Shown here piece after piece: positions 1-11,630 of a stretch of 64,000 nucleotides of DNA (positions are counted from its first letter, which is position 1; the number at the start of each line of letters is the position of its first letter). The notes under the pieces were generated by a model. That model did not search any database. It was not told the DNA's origin and saw nothing but the letters and a program-made list of their open reading frames with translations. Origin of the DNA: Trichocladium uniseriatum (Eukaryota > Ascomycota > Sordariomycetes > Sordariales > Chaetomiaceae); contig WOUO01000012.1 in assembly GCA_017139535.1 (NCBI GenBank), positions 498,501 to 562,500 of the forward strand, read 5' to 3'. Position numbers and translations under genes: made by a program.

Positions 1-1
1 C

Positions 2-79
2 GTGGATGCGATTGCGGAGGCGATTGGGGGGAGTTTTGCGCGGTGGGATGGGGGAGAGGGGAGGGAGTCGAAGTTGTAG
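2..79 (+). CDS. 3' end of an unidentified gene (partial)
   Basis: An open frame enters from the left edge and ends in TAG at 77-79, giving 25 codons rich in Ala, Gly, Glu and Arg. Nothing here identifies the family. It lies about 100 bp from, and convergent with, the CoA-transferase gene, so the two share a terminator region. Only the C-terminus is present, and the frame was chosen because it is the one that runs open from the edge to a stop next to a plausible intergenic gap. Confidence 0.4.
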   Translation: MDAIAEAIGGSFARWDGGEGRESKL

Positions 80-181
80 GCCGCATGTAGGATGTGTGTT
101 TACGGTGATGTTTGCCAGCGAGCACATGAGCAGGAGGTGATAGATCGGTTCATAATATTAGAGCAGTTGTTCGGTTATTCG

Positions 182-2189
182 TTATTCCATGCACTTCAGG
201 TCTTCTGCCACTGTAAAATCTGCGTCCGTCTTGCTCCTCACCTCTTCCACGTCCACCCCCAGCGCAACCTCCGTGAGGGTGAGCCTACCCCGTTCGCGGT
301 CAACCTCAAACACGCACTGCAACCGTTAGCTACTTAAATCGAATAAACTTGCACCACTCCAGGCACTCACCAAATCAGTAATAATCGTGCTTACCACCCT
401 CGCCCCCGTCAACGGCAAGCTGCACGTCTGCACAACCTTGGATGTGCCGTCCTTGGCCACATGCTCCGTTGCCACGACAATCTTGGTGCTGTCCGGGTTC
501 GACACGAGGTCCATGGCACCGCCCATGCCCTTGAACACCTTGCCGGGTATCATGTAATTGGCCAAGTCGCCCGCGGCGCTAACCTGCAGGGCACCCAGGA
601 TAGACACGTCGACGTGCCCGCCGCGGATCATGCTGAAGGACTCGGCCGAGTCAAAGGTGGCGGCGCCGGGGATGAGCGTGGTGGTTTCTTTGCCGGCGTT
701 GATGATGTCGCTGCCGTTGGGTTAGGGGTTGCACGAGTGGCGTTCTTGCTTTGCCTAAGGTAAACTTACGGGTCAACTTCGTCAGGTAGCGGGTGGTCGC
801 CCATGCCGAGGATGCCGTTCTCGGACTGAATCCACACCTGCTGTCCAGGGGGCAGAAACGACGGAGCCATGGTGGGGATACCTGGGACAGATCAACACTC
901 TCTTCCATCCCGCTTTTTGGGGGTTTTCCTTACCAACTCCCAGGTTGACATAAAACCCGGGTTTCAGTTCCTTTGCCGCCCGCCGTGCGATGCGGTCCCG
1001 GCGCTGTTGCGCCTCCCCTTTCGCAACTTTGGTGTCTTTTCCATCTCTATTCTCAACCGAGCGCGTCTTCAGGATCTCCACCAACGACTCTTCCGTGGCC
1101 GGCACGATTCGGTCGATAAAGATGCCCGGAAGATCAACATCGTTGGGATCAATCTCACCCACCTCCACGATGTGTTCGGCCTCAACAATGGCCACCTTGG
1201 CCGCCTTGGCCATCAGGGGCGCGAACGATTTGGTGGTGTATCTGGACTCGTCAGTGTTTCGCCAGATGGGCTAAAAAACAAGGGATGCTCACCGAAACAC
1301 ACAGTTACCCGCCTTGTCGACCTTCCACGCCCGGAGGATGGCCACATCACCGGGCAGCGCCGTCTCCATCAGATACTGCCTACCATTGAAGACCCGTGTT
1401 TCTCGAGTCTTGCCGTACTCGACCACACCCCCATCGGCACCGAAGCGGACGGGTATCGCACCCTCTTGCACGAGCGTATCTACCTCGTAGTTAGACAACG
1501 TTAACAATGTTCAACACAAAAAGCAAAATTCGGGAATAGAGTAACTTACGACCGCCAGTTGGTGTAAAAAAAGCCGGAATGCCGCTTCCCGCAGCGCGTA
1601 TCCTCTCGGCCAACGTCCCTTGCGGACACAGCTCAATCGCAATCTTGCCCGTGAGGTACTGACGCTCCAGCTTCTTGTTCGGCCCCAAAAATGACATGAT
1701 CATTCGGTCCACCTGGCCGTTCTCGGTCAAAAGAGCTAGCCCGCCGCGCCCTTCGGCGCCGGCATTGTTGGACACTGCCGTAAGCGAGTGAAGAGACTCT
1801 GGACCTCGTCGCCGCAGAGCAGCGATTAGCGTTGCTTTTGTCTCCGCGTTAGTTATTATCCATGAACTTCTTCAGTTTAAGCACTTACACGCCACACCGC
1901 ACAACCCAAACCCTGAGCTGAGGAGGACCGAACCGCTCTTGATGTCGGCGACCGCTTCGTCGGCGCTATTCCATAATTTTGACTCGTTACGATTGGCCTG
2001 GGGGACCGCCACCGATCTCAATCTCTGAGACTGTGAGAATCCTCGGGTTCCGGTGAAATTTAACCTGATTCCTGGTGTTGTGTTCAACGTCGTCGTCCGC
2101 GTCCAAGTGACAGCGACCCGCTGCCGGGGACATGCCTGCCTCCCCAGCACGGGCGCCGCGGGCCGCACTGCACGCGCGACAGTAGTCAT
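182..2189 (-). CDS. Succinyl-CoA:3-ketoacid CoA-transferase (SCOT), mitochondrial
   Basis: Moves CoA from succinyl-CoA to acetoacetate (or to acetate in the related fungal enzymes) in the mitochondrial matrix. Exons read in transcription order are 2189-1889, 1834-1550, 1479-1293, 1241-934, 881-770, 710-371 and 316-182. They sum to 1668 nt (555 aa), and every junction keeps phase. The first ~80 residues are Arg/Thr-rich without acidic runs, as in a mitochondrial presequence. The alpha half has GFGLCGVA and SNNAG. The beta half has QSENGILGMGD, whose Glu (about residue 381) is the family's covalent CoA nucleophile, and MIRGGHVD. Length is close to the usual 510-560 aa. Splice sites were picked by phase: an ATA|AG-type site at 1243 and the site at 1481 restore the family sequence where nearer AGs do not. 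The gene looks intact. Confidence 0.95.
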
Positions 2190-2669
2190 TTTACGTGTCT
2201 TGAGTTGCAATACAAGCCGTGGTTTTCCGACTGTCAGAAAGGCTGCATTAAGAAGGGATTGCTTTGCAATACGAAGGTACCTCCTCGACCAACTGTCATC
2301 GGTGCAACCCAAGTTAAACCCGGGCCTTGTTCTGCGACCGATCGGCGCCAAGGCTACGTCACGGAGGGGAAACGGCACCGAGACTGATTAAAGTCCGAGC
2401 CGAAGGAGTCGTGAGAACCGGGGTGCTTGACGTTAAACGGTCAGCGTCCATTGCAAACTTAACCGGCCTGCATCTTTCAGGGGTTGACACGGAACAAGCG
2501 ACCTGCGAACACCGTCGATGGAACCCGCAAACTTCAACTGCCAACAGAAACGCGCCGACCAAAACGATCCTAAGAGAGCATCTCGATTGGAAAAGAAAAA
2601 AGAAAACGAATCGCTCCCTGAAAACCGATGCCCCTGATTCAGGGGTATTTGTTGGAGAAATGCAAAAGA
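2190..2669. other. Intergenic: SCOT promoter and tRNA-Ser 3' flank
   Basis: This holds the upstream region of the CoA-transferase gene and the downstream flank of tRNA-Ser. An A-rich run at 2589-2608 reads as several T-runs on the minus strand and fits Pol III termination. No other coding signal is seen. Confidence 0.6.
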
Positions 2670-2751
2670 CGACGCGAGCCGGATTTGAACCGACGCCTCC
2701 GAAGAGATGAGATTTCGAGTCTCACGCATTAGACCACTCTGCCATCGCGCC
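2670..2751 (-). tRNA. tRNA-Ser (CGA anticodon)
   Basis: The reverse strand folds as an 82-nt class II tRNA. The acceptor stem is GGCGCGA with TCGCGTC, with one G-T pair, followed by discriminator G. The anticodon stem TGAGA/TCTCA holds the loop CTCGAAA, anticodon CGA, decoding UCG. There is a variable arm and a T-loop with GGTTCAAATCC. No intron is seen. T-runs just downstream serve as the Pol III terminator. Length and variable arm fit serine. Confidence 0.95.
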
Positions 2752-2844
2752 TTGATGCTGAATCCACCGAGATTTGGGGTACATGGGGTGGAGGCAGACG
2801 GTTGCCGGGTGGAGTTGCGAAATTTGCCAAAAAGCATGGTAACT

Positions 2845-2918
2845 TGATTCGATCCAGGATTGAACTGGAGACCTTCAGTGTGTTAGACTGACGTGATAAC
2901 CAACTACACCATCGAACC
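2845..2918 (-). tRNA. tRNA-Val (AAC anticodon)
   Basis: A 74-nt class I tRNA on the reverse strand. The acceptor stem GGTTCGA pairs with TCGAATC, with discriminator A. The anticodon stem TCAGT/ACTGA encloses CTAACAC, anticodon AAC, decoding GUU with inosine at the wobble position. The T-loop is GTTCAATCC. Five Ts on the minus strand at 2829-2833 are the terminator. It lies 93 bp upstream of tRNA-Ser on the same strand, but each has its own terminator. Confidence 0.95.
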
Positions 2919-3708
2919 TGTTGTTGTTGGAGGGCAGTCGCAGATTTGACAATTTCAGTGTTTTCCCGCGGCCCGTCGCGATCACCGCAGTGCTCTCCGG
3001 GGAGTGCTATACTAGCAGTATTCGAGTTTGGTTTTGGTTAACAGAGCCTTATGGCAACCGGGGAGAGGATTTCTGTGGGTGTGATCATGGATGCCAGTGA
3101 CGGGGACGGTACTGTATCGTTCGGGGTAACTGGAGAGTTAAATCAGCCTATTTTTGTACTGATGAAGCCTAGAAAGTGACGGGAGTGTGGCATGGCCACC
3201 CTGGGCTTCCAAAGCAGTGCTCACATAAATTGGTCAGCAGTACAGGAATTGTATGGTGAGCATACAAGAAGATAGTGTCTGGTTGAATGTTCTTAAACTC
3301 CAACACTCGCTACAGTGGTGCATGCTACACGCTGTTATCACAGGCCACTCACCTTTCGACCTCCTGTGCTGTGTTATATCCGGGCCGTCCGGGTTTGCAG
3401 CTCTATGGTTTAGGTGCATGGGTCCGGCCCATGGTGAGACACTGAGACACTGCAACACTGCAGAGCGACGATCCACCCCAGGAAACCAATGAGCCGTACC
3501 ACCCGGTAGCTAGCTCGAGCTTGTTGCACAAGGAAGGGTCGTATAACATGCAGATCTCGGTTGAGTGGCGGGGAAGTCAATTCTCCAAATCTCGTCATGT
3601 CAGATGCTCACCGACTTCCCCTCTCACTCCGGTCGACTCTTACTTTGCATTCCACATTTTCGGAATTAATTGTACACAGTCAGCTAGTATAGAGCACCCG
3701 AATACAAC
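2919..3708. other. Intergenic, no gene seen
   Basis: This separates tRNA-Val from the MFS transporter. Short frames exist on both strands (for example 3253-3492) but carry no recognisable family, signal peptide or splice pattern. The last 150 bp is the transporter's 5' region. Confidence 0.5.
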
Positions 3709-5804
3709 ATGTCGGAATCCCCTCCAATCGAAACCAAAGATGCCCGGGACCGTCCAAGTTCCCCGACCCCGGACAAAGTTGGGCATGTCAGCGTCCACGA
3801 TGAAGCGAAAATGACAAGACGGATCTTGTTCAAAACGGACACGAGGTATTCTCCATGTCTTGTTTAGATCTCTGCTTCTGGCTGACACGTCTAGAATCCT
3901 GCCCATCCTCGCCCTCCTGTTCCTCTGCTCCTTCCTCGACCGCACCAACGTCGGCAACGCCAGGATCCTCGGTCTCGAAGCAGACCTAGGTCTCTCCAAC
4001 TCCCAGTACAACCAGGGTCTCGCTGTGTTTTATGCGACTTATATCGCCAGGTATTTCCCGCTGACCCTCCTTCTCCACCCACCCCCCTAACCAACCCTAT
4101 CTCCAGCGAACTACCAAGCAACCTGCTCCTCAAACTCACCACCCCACGCATCCTCCTCCCCCTCTTGACTATCGTTTGGGGTCTTATCACCACCTGCCTG
4201 GGTTTCGTGCGGAGCTATGCCAGCTTCATGGCCGTACGCGCCCTGCTAGGGCTTGCCGAGGGCGGCCTGCTGCCGGGGATCGTGCTGTACTTGTCCGGCC
4301 TGTACACGCGCGGCGAGATGGCGGTGAGGATTGGGGTTTTTTATACAGCTGCGTCGTTGTCGGGGGCTTTTGGTGGTTAGTATTATCTGACTCTTGCGAT
4401 GTCTCAAGAACCACTCGTTGTAAGTTGGTACAGGTACGAGATGAGGCTAATGAAATGGTTTAGGTCTTCTTGCGCGGGGTTTGTCGGCGATTGGACCTCG
4501 GGGTGGATTAGAAGGGTGGAGGTGGATTTTCATTATTGAGGGCCTAATTGTGAGTCTTCTATCTGCTAGAAGTGGGAGGTTGAGTTGAGGGGCTAATTGT
4601 GCGAAAGACGGTTGTTGCGGGTGGCTTGGCGTACTTGCTCCTCCCCGACAGCATCGCGACAGCGTCGTACATGAGTAAAGAGGAGAAGGACTTTGCGTTG
4701 TTGCGTCTGCAGGGTGGCACTCAGGCGACTAGCTCGGATAGATTCAAGTATGGCGTCGAGGAGTAGAGTTACAATTGGGTAGTACTAACAGTTAGCAGTC
4801 CGGTGCTTGAGCGCGAGGAAAAATTCAAGTGGTCAGAGGTTTTGCGCGGCATCTTCAACCTCCAGGTCTGGCTGACGGCAACGGCTTATTTCGCCATTCT
4901 CTCTGGGCTGTACAGCTTTGGTCTCTTTGTAGGTGCACCCAAGGTCAGCCATGCTCAGCCTTCCATCTTACTCTCTCGCAGCTCCCCACAATCATCAACG
5001 ACCTCGGCATTACCTCCAACGCAAACGAGACCCAGCTCTGGTCCGTCATTCCCTACGCCATCGCAACTCCGATAACCGGTAACCTCGCCCCCCCCCCCCC
5101 CCCCCCCCCCTCCCCCCTCCTCTCCTTTTCAAAGTCAAACAAGCATCATTCACTAACCCGCCTCGCATAGTCCTCATCGCCCTCCTCTCCGACCGCCTCC
5201 AACTCCGCGGCACGCTCATGCTGCTCGTCCTGCCCGTATCCATTGCCGGCTACGCCACTATCGCCAACGTGGCGTCATCTAATGTCCGCTTTGCCATGAC
5301 CTGCCTCATGGCCGCCGGCATGTACGGCAGCGTCCCCTGCGTGCTGGTGTGGAACGCCAACAACTCGGCGGGCCACTACAAGCGGGCGACGACGTCGGCG
5401 CTGCAGCTGGCGGTGGCGAATTGCGGGGGGTTTGTGGCGAGTGAGTTGTTCTTTTTCTTTTTGCTTTTCCTCTCGGTGTCGTCATGAGGTTGTTGTTTAG
5501 GTTGTCTTGAGAAGCCTGAGGCTAACGTGTTGTGAAGCGTTTGTGTACCCCAGCAACGAGGGACCGTTGTATCACCGGGGCCATACTATTATTCTAGGGC
5601 TGTTGGTTTATGCCTGGCTTGCGTAGGTATTCTCTGATCAGTGATGAGGCGTGAAGGCGCAGGGGAGCTTGGCTAACGTGCCGTAGGATACTGGCAAACG
5701 TCTTTTGGTGCATCAAGATCAACAAGGACAAAAAGAGTGGCAAGTATGCGCAGTATGAAGGGTGCGGAGATGATAGAGACCCAGCCTTTAGGATGGTGCT
5801 GTGA
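3709..5804 (+). CDS. MFS transporter, anion:cation symporter (allantoate/nicotinate permease-like) family
   Basis: Plasma-membrane major facilitator, likely importing a small organic anion such as a vitamin precursor or ureide. The substrate cannot be read from sequence. Ten exons: 3709-3845, 3895-4050, 4107-4375, 4464-4549, 4608-4747, 4799-4928, 4982-5078, 5171-5440, 5538-5622 and 5687-5804, total 1488 nt, 495 aa, all phases consistent. A 45-residue hydrophilic N-terminus leads into TM1 with LFLCSFLDRTNVGNAR, a hallmark of this family. Further on are YIASELPSNLL, RALLGLAEGGLLPG in TM4-5, and LLSDRLQLRG in the second half. Twelve membrane segments are expected. Intron 7 contains a 23-C homopolymer. 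The gene appears intact. The family assignment rests on the TM1 and TM4 motifs. Confidence 0.9.
5088..5110. repeat. Poly-C microsatellite (23 C) inside an MFS intron
   Basis: Twenty-three consecutive C residues lie ten bases after the 5' splice site at 5079 and make up a quarter of the 92-nt intron. The length is prone to slippage and sequencing error, so the exact count should not be trusted. The splice sites around it are clear. Confidence 0.9.
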
Positions 5805-6225
5805 GAGAAGCTACCAAGTGCTGTGACTAGGCAAACCTATTATAGGTGAAGTAAACTTCTTGATTTCTTGGAAGTGTAGAATGGTCACGATCTTTACCGT
5901 TGCATGTTTGTCTAGGGCCATCTTGCAGGCGACAGACTCGATCAAATTAAGTTCCATGCAAGTGATTAAACCGCGTGACCTCAACTTTGGCATCAAAACG
6001 TCTTCAGTCTGAGCGAGAAACTACATGTAAGCAAGGAAACGAGCACAGAGGCAAAAGCAATAGAAGGTCTTTGGAAGGTTTAATAAAAGCCGACATGACG
6101 CTAAACCAAGCCCCAGAATACCGCACCTCCCCTGCATGCTAACCACTCTCTCAACCTTGAGCACAGTAACCTTCCAAACGCCCTATCGGTCCATCTTTAG
6201 CCCACATCAACACCACGGCACAACC
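5805..6225. other. Intergenic between convergent genes
   Basis: This holds the 3' flanks of the MFS transporter (plus) and the methyltransferase (minus). It is AT-richer than its neighbours. No gene is seen. Confidence 0.5.
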
Positions 6226-7350
6226 TTACTCCTCGGGCTTCTGCCCGTACACAACCCAAATCGGCCAATAAGCATGCACCTTCTTGTCTTTAAAGGCCTT
6301 TCGGACGTCAATGAGGAAGACTTCCACCTCCTCGGCCGTCCAGCCAAGGACGTTGGTATACAACATCAAGGTCATGGCCTGGATACCATCGAGGAGGTTC
6401 ACATAATTCCACTCGCCGATTTCTTTGTACTTGGGGTCCCTCGGCCACCCGTTGATGGGCAACTTGTATTCCACCTGGACGACGTTCTGGAACCCTGCAT
6501 CAATCATCTGCTGCTTGTAGTGGAGCGCAGAGTCCAGCGGGGCGCCGAGCTTCGCGGCGGCTTCCAGCATGAGCCTGTTCCACTTTAGAAGGGGGAAGTC
6601 GTCGGGCATGGTGCCATCGTCGCAGCGGATCGGGCTGACGGAATCCGAGACCTCGAGCCAACCGCCGGGATACAAGTGCTGGAAGGACTGACGAAACAGT
6701 TTGGGCCAGTCCCTGATGGAGCCGACCATCATGCGCACATAGATCAAGTCGAATGGGTTGACGTAGTTCCACTCTTGCTCGACATCGTCGACGAAGAATT
6801 CGACGTTTGGCGCGACCTCTACCGGCTGGATAGGGCTTAGATCGACCCCAACGACGGATGTCTCCGGGTGCTCGTGGCCGAACTCCAGCGCCCAGACACC
6901 AGTCCCGCAGCCGGCGTCGAGAGCCCGCCTTATAGGCTTGTCTCTCCCGGCAGGGCTGATGAACAATTCGTTGTCTTGGACCAACAATAGGATATTGTGT
7001 TGCAGTTCCAGCCGGTCGTTCTCTCTGGCGTCGTTGGGCAGGAAGTAGTCATGTTCGTTTGCCTTGTAGGCGTGATAGGTGCGGCCATTTTGCTCGCGGA
7101 ACTTGAAGATGCTTGATGCGATCGACGCCGTCTCGCTCACACCTGCAGAGCTGAAAAGCGAGTCGGAGTCGGTGTCATGCTCCGAGTCGTCGCCGGCTTC
7201 GAGTACTCCAGCGTTGGCAGGCGGACTAGCGGGTCCGGAGCCTGGCGCTGCTGCGGAGCCGGGGCTGGCGGGCGACTTTGGCGAGGCCCCTTTGGCCGGG
7301 CTGGTGGGCGCCTTTGGTGAGGTGGGCGACTTGGGTGAGGTACCGGCCAT
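6226..7350 (-). CDS. SAM-dependent methyltransferase, LaeA/UMTA-like
   Basis: A class I methyltransferase of the large fungal family that includes LaeA and UMTA, whose members have been linked to secondary-metabolism control. The physiological substrate is unknown. The 374-aa protein starts with a 50-residue Ser-Pro-Lys/Ala-Pro low-complexity tail, then an acidic stretch. The motifs then appear in order: TYHAYKANEHDYFLPND (~91-107), SAM-binding motif I ALDAGCGTGVW (~143-153), GVDLSPIQP for motif II, and YPGGWLEVSD for the post-motif region. There are no introns. The frame stays open upstream to 7638 with an earlier ATG, which would add 96 residues. I prefer 7350 because the residues after it begin the SPK repeat and the upstream part has no family character. 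Confidence 0.85.
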   Translation of the reverse strand: MAGTSPKSPTSPKAPTSPAKGASPKSPASPGSAAAPGSGPASPPANAGVLEAGDDSEHDTDSDSLFSSAGVSETASIASSIFKFREQNGRTYHAYKANEHDYFLPNDARENDRLELQHNILLLVQDNELFISPAGRDKPIRRALDAGCGTGVWALEFGHEHPETSVVGVDLSPIQPVEVAPNVEFFVDDVEQEWNYVNPFDLIYVRMMVGSIRDWPKLFRQSFQHLYPGGWLEVSDSVSPIRCDDGTMPDDFPLLKWNRLMLEAAAKLGAPLDSALHYKQQMIDAGFQNVVQVEYKLPINGWPRDPKYKEIGEWNYVNLLDGIQAMTLMLYTNVLGWTAEEVEVFLIDVRKAFKDKKVHAYWPIWVVYGQKPEE

Positions 7351-9164
7351 AGTGTCAGCTAAAAAGCGGGTCGGCTTGGGTCGATGTCTTTCAGGAGAAT
7401 GAGATTCCCCTTGGCGAAGTTCAACGGAGGAAGAGCGAGGGTCGGGGAACGGGCGGGGACTTTTTTGAGTTGAATCTCTGCGTGGGTTGGCCGGGGTTAC
7501 CGGGGTTGGCGGGGTGTGGTGTGATCGCAAAGGCTCGGCTGCATGGTCGCTCGGTTCGTAGGGCACCGGGTCCCCGGGTTCAAAATCCCGGCTGAAGCTC
7601 CCGCTGGTCAAATGCATCTGAATGGTCCAGACTTCCAAGACGGTCGGTCTTAAGCGGGGTATGCATTTGAGCTAATCTGTAATTTGTTGCGAGGTTGACG
7701 TGGCGAAGACTCCATGTTAGACTTGATTCATCGTTGAAGAAGCAGCCATGGGATTTGAAGACAGATAAAGGGGACGGGAGAGCTGATAAACGTGGGTGGT
7801 AAACAAAGACATCGGGTCCGACTCCCCCGCATTTTGTCCCAAATTCCAAAAGGGAACCTTTTCGCCAATGCTTTAGCACGCAAAGTAGCCCGGCAGAAAC
7901 TCCAAACAAGAAAGGTGTAGTGGATGGTATCCAAACTGGCGCGGCTTTTGGAATCTCATCTTCAAATGGGTCGGGTCAAACAAACCTCGCTGGATTGCAC
8001 TTCTGATATGGTGGGTGAAGGGTGCTCCTTCAGGGTTAGGGCCATTGGCAGAGGACGGTCTGGTGGGGCCGGGCCGGCGCCGCTTCTTCGGGGGCAAGTG
8101 GGGACTCCCTCGCATGCTCCTTCCGATTTTATGGTGAACTCGTGTGGAAGGCGCCATCTGTTAGATTTAGGCCAGCCCATGAGCGACGGAAAAATCCCCA
8201 ATAGACCCTCGTCGAAGTCAATTATCTGAGGTGCGTTTTCCTCCATTAACTTGACCCTTCCGACACGTCACACAACCACTAATAACTATCCCCGCGACCA
8301 CAACCCATCATGACCAAAGGGTTACGATCGCGGCTTAGCGGGCCCTTGGATAACAAGACGTCGTAAAATTCCTTTTCTAGTCAAGCCTATACAAGGCCAA
8401 TACCGGCGATCACAGTGCTTGGTATAATGAACTTGAGGACGATGTCAAGATGGAGTACAACGCTGATATTGACGACGAATTTCCCATGGATGGAGCCGAT
8501 GGGCGGCTATATAAGCATAAAGCAAGAGCTTGCCGCATCCTGAGGTACCGCATTGATCAATCGCAAGATCATAAGGAACAAGGTCTGGGCAGAGATGGAG
8601 GAAGCGAGCGACCAGACATGCGAGTTAGTGCTATGAACGAAAAAAAAAAGGGGCACTGATGTTCGGACACGGAGCTTAACGATGGCAACATACCTCTATT
8701 CGAGAACGTTCCAGTCAAGAAAAACTGCCTTCACTAGAAACTGGGGAGTCGGGACGAACATTTTCAACACCACCTTGACGACTCGAGGAAGGAGGACCAA
8801 GTTCTTTGCTCTAGTCTCCCGGGGGCCCCTTACCGCGGACCTCGACTTAGTTTGCAACAACAAAGAAAAGACAGGAACGGTGGGCCGGGAGCACACGGGT
8901 GGTGCCGAGTGCTTTTGGCGTTCACAGGGGTTTAGAAGAGTTGGGACCTATGGACTCGTCTCTCCAAGAGCGCGTTGGCGACGCAGGCTACCATATCCTT
9001 GCTATGGTTCGAATATAAGTGCGCCTGCGATGAGAAGGTACTACTAGCAGCACTTCAGTGTTGGAAGAGTAGATTTGGATGATGATCTAAGGCAGCGTAC
9101 GCGGAAAATACAATAAATAAAGTTTCAAAACAAGAAGAGAAAAAGGGGGGGCTGCCTCAGACAC
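7351..9164. other. Long intergenic with one exon-like stretch
   Basis: 1.8 kb between two minus-strand loci. The first 300 bp is an in-frame extension of the methyltransferase frame and may be its 5' UTR. At 8381-8659 (+) a good 3' splice site (ttttctag) is followed by 90 open codons with an acidic block, LEDDVKMEYNADIDDEFP. No start, partner exon or family is recognised, so this may be a gene remnant. The rest shows no coding signal. Confidence 0.35.
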
Positions 9165-10374
9165 TTAAGGCTCTTGCCACCATGAGCTCCTCAAGACTTG
9201 GTCGATGGTTAGCCTAGCCGTCGGATCCGGCTTTGTCATCCCGGATATCATATCCAATGCGGCCTCCCCAAGCTCCTTCCCCCACACTTCGAATCGTAGT
9301 TCAGGTTGGTTCTTCACCGCAACCTCAGCTACTGCTGACGTTCTCTTCAGAGTATTGTGCTCGCGACTATCGACCTGTTTGAGGAGCCCTTCGTTGACAA
9401 ACCCGAAATAAGTGAAGTGTCGAGTCAAAATATCTTCGCGCGGCTCTATGCCGAGCTCCGCTAGCTGTGCGAGCACTTTGTCATCCTCCAGGAGCAGGAG
9501 TTCCGCACCCCCAAGAGCATAGATACACTGCAAACAAAGTTCAGCATGCATTCTCGAAATCGAACATGGCCCACTTACTACACAGTCCATACGAGAATAT
9601 GTCGGACGCTTTTGTCATACCACTTCCGGTCTGTTCTTCTGGGCTTCGCCACATGAAATTCCCTGGTGCAAACCCTGTCCGAAATGGCGTTGTTCCGACC
9701 TGCTTGTAAGCAATGCCAAAATCGCCCAGGGCCGCATCGGTGACTGTTTTGTTCCCTTCCTTGTCACGGGTCCAATTGACGAAAATGTTGTCGGGTTTCA
9801 CATCTGCCAAGATCTCGAACAATTAGAGAGTTTTGCATACCCATTTCCCGAGTCGTCGAGAGCGTACCGAGATACATCCAGCCTTTGGCATGAAATTCCT
9901 GGATTGCATCGCCTACATACCGCAGGATCTTCTTCAGTTCCGTAGGAGGAAAGTCGGGATCGGCTCGCATCAAGTCAAGGAGGGTGTCGGTAAAGTAGGG
10001 ATAGACAACGATGCGGTTCTCCGTTTTGAAATCAATGGGCATCCGAAGCCGACGGGAGCCTGCAAACTCATCTGCGAGGCGTTGCGACAGATCGAAAAGC
10101 GACTTGGATTCCAACTTAAAAACAACGGACTCATTTCCACTCCTAGCAGATCGTTAGAGATATGGCTCGGATGAAGCTACGAGATGAGGGGATGGAGATT
10201 GAGACATATGTACGTGGCTGTGAAGATGGTGGGTTTGCCGCTCTCATTTTTGTGAAGGACTTGGCCTTGGACATACTGGCGACCGGATGCGCCCAAGATG
10301 GCGGAAGCCATTCTGACGCTTGCGCCATAGGTATAGGGAAGCCGGCGGGCGGGTTGGGCAAAATGCTTCAACAT
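9165..10374 (-). pseudogene. Protein kinase of an expanded fungal accessory family (possibly frame-broken)
   Basis: A Ser/Thr-kinase-like protein. Exons run 10374-10214, 10142-9868, 9803-9579 and 9527-9165. The start MLKHF leads to LGASGRQYVQGQVL, a modified glycine-loop region, then VVFKLE with the presumed ATP-binding Lys. Next come WMYLDVKPDNIFVNW (catalytic loop, with Leu before Asp where RD kinases have Arg), GDFGIAYK for the DFG Asp, and a C-lobe ending SSWWQEP. The first two junctions are in phase. The third is not: a GTAAGT donor at 9578 and the only nearby acceptor leave the reading frame off by one nucleotide, and the alternatives meet a stop. It is either a one-base indel or a sequencing error. 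A damaged relative lies directly upstream. Without the indel it would be about 340 aa. Confidence 0.7.
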
Positions 10375-10549
10375 CGAAGCAGAAATTAGTTGGTTGAATG
10401 AGCTAGCTAGGTTGAATGGGAAAGCACCGATCATGAGATGGTCAACATTGAAATAAAAGAGCGGTCGAGAACCAACAACTGGCACGTGAAATGCTTACCT
10501 AAACCCCAGAAAATGCACATTAGCTAAACGAGCCCATCGTCTCGTTCCG

Positions 10550-11630
10550 TTACCCTGACAGTTGGTTGTGCAACGACGATGGAGAGAAAATCTTTGCGGG
10601 CCGCTCTTCCTCCGCTTCCACGACAGACACCACTTTGTTGTTGCCGGGGGTGACCTCGATCTGCCGCAAAATCCGGCCGCCGTCACCACCCCTCCCTGCG
10701 AGGTCCGTTAGCATCTGATTCACCCTCACTTCATTCTCAACGACCTGTTCATTCTGCGCCGTCACTTCGACAATCTTGAGCGCGGCCGCGTCATTCTCCG
10801 AACTGGAGCCAAAGAACACCCTGCCTTGCCCGCCCCTGCCCAGCGGCTTCCCAATGGTCCACGGTCCGATCGTCCTTGTGACGGGGAGCGGAGTCGGCAT
10901 CTCGACATCGACATGTTTCGGGGCTCCAAAGGACTCCAACATGGCGCTGCGAATTGTATAGAATTGATCGTCCGAGGCTAAAGGCGTGTATTCGAGCACG
11001 TAGTCGAGTTTGCCAAACGAAACCGCTGCCCTGTATTTGTTTAGATGATAGAGCTTCCCCTTGACCAGGGTGCCGTCGACCGTCAGACGCGCGTCGGCGC
11101 GCTTGGAGTAGAGGGTGACGCCCAAGCCCCTGGTGTCAGGGGCGAAGTTAAATCACCCGTGGATGAGCCGGAGATCGATGGCGTGCAGTTTCGCAAAGGA
11201 TCGAGTACAGAGGAGCAGATCAGCACTTTTCGTGCTCGTAGTACTCCCAGGCGGGCGCTTTTCCACGGTCCAGCCAAGTTGGGGGTCGGATGGCGCAGGT
11301 TTGAAGCCCAGGAGAAAACGGCCCTTCCACGCCATGCCCTTCTCCCTAAACTCGTCTTCGACCTCAGATTCCGGCTCCGGGAGGCTTTCGCTTGTGTCGC
11401 CCGCTCTGGAGTCCCCGTCGAAGGCTGCGGAATGCGCGAGATCCAGCCTAAGTCGAAACACGTCGTCGTCGTACTTGGGCTCTGGCTCGATGGCCATGCG
11501 ATGCAATGCGAGAACGGCATCCGCCTGCTCCATTTGATGTCCGGTGATGTGGGTCTCGAAGAGGTCGTGTAGTACCTAACTTCGCGAGCGCATTCGACGG
11601 CGTCAAAGTGACAAATATACTCTCCTCCAT
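10550..11630 (-). pseudogene. Broken FHA-like/protein-kinase gene (N-terminal half only)
   Basis: Starts at ATG 11630 (MEESIFVTLTPSNALAKL). The frame shifts by one base near 11575 and continues as LHDLFETHITGHQMEQADAV. It reads through a beta-rich FHA-like region (CTRSFAKLHAIDLRLIHG), hits an in-frame TGA at 11153-11155, and resumes FNFAPDTRGLGVTLYSK. The kinase N-lobe follows: GPWTIGKPLGRGGQGRVFFG (a perfect glycine loop) and AALKIVEV with the VAIK-type Lys. The sequence stops at 10550 before the catalytic loop. A frameshift, a nonsense codon and a missing C-lobe make this a pseudogene. It was probably one of a tandem pair with the kinase at 9165-10374. Confidence 0.75.
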
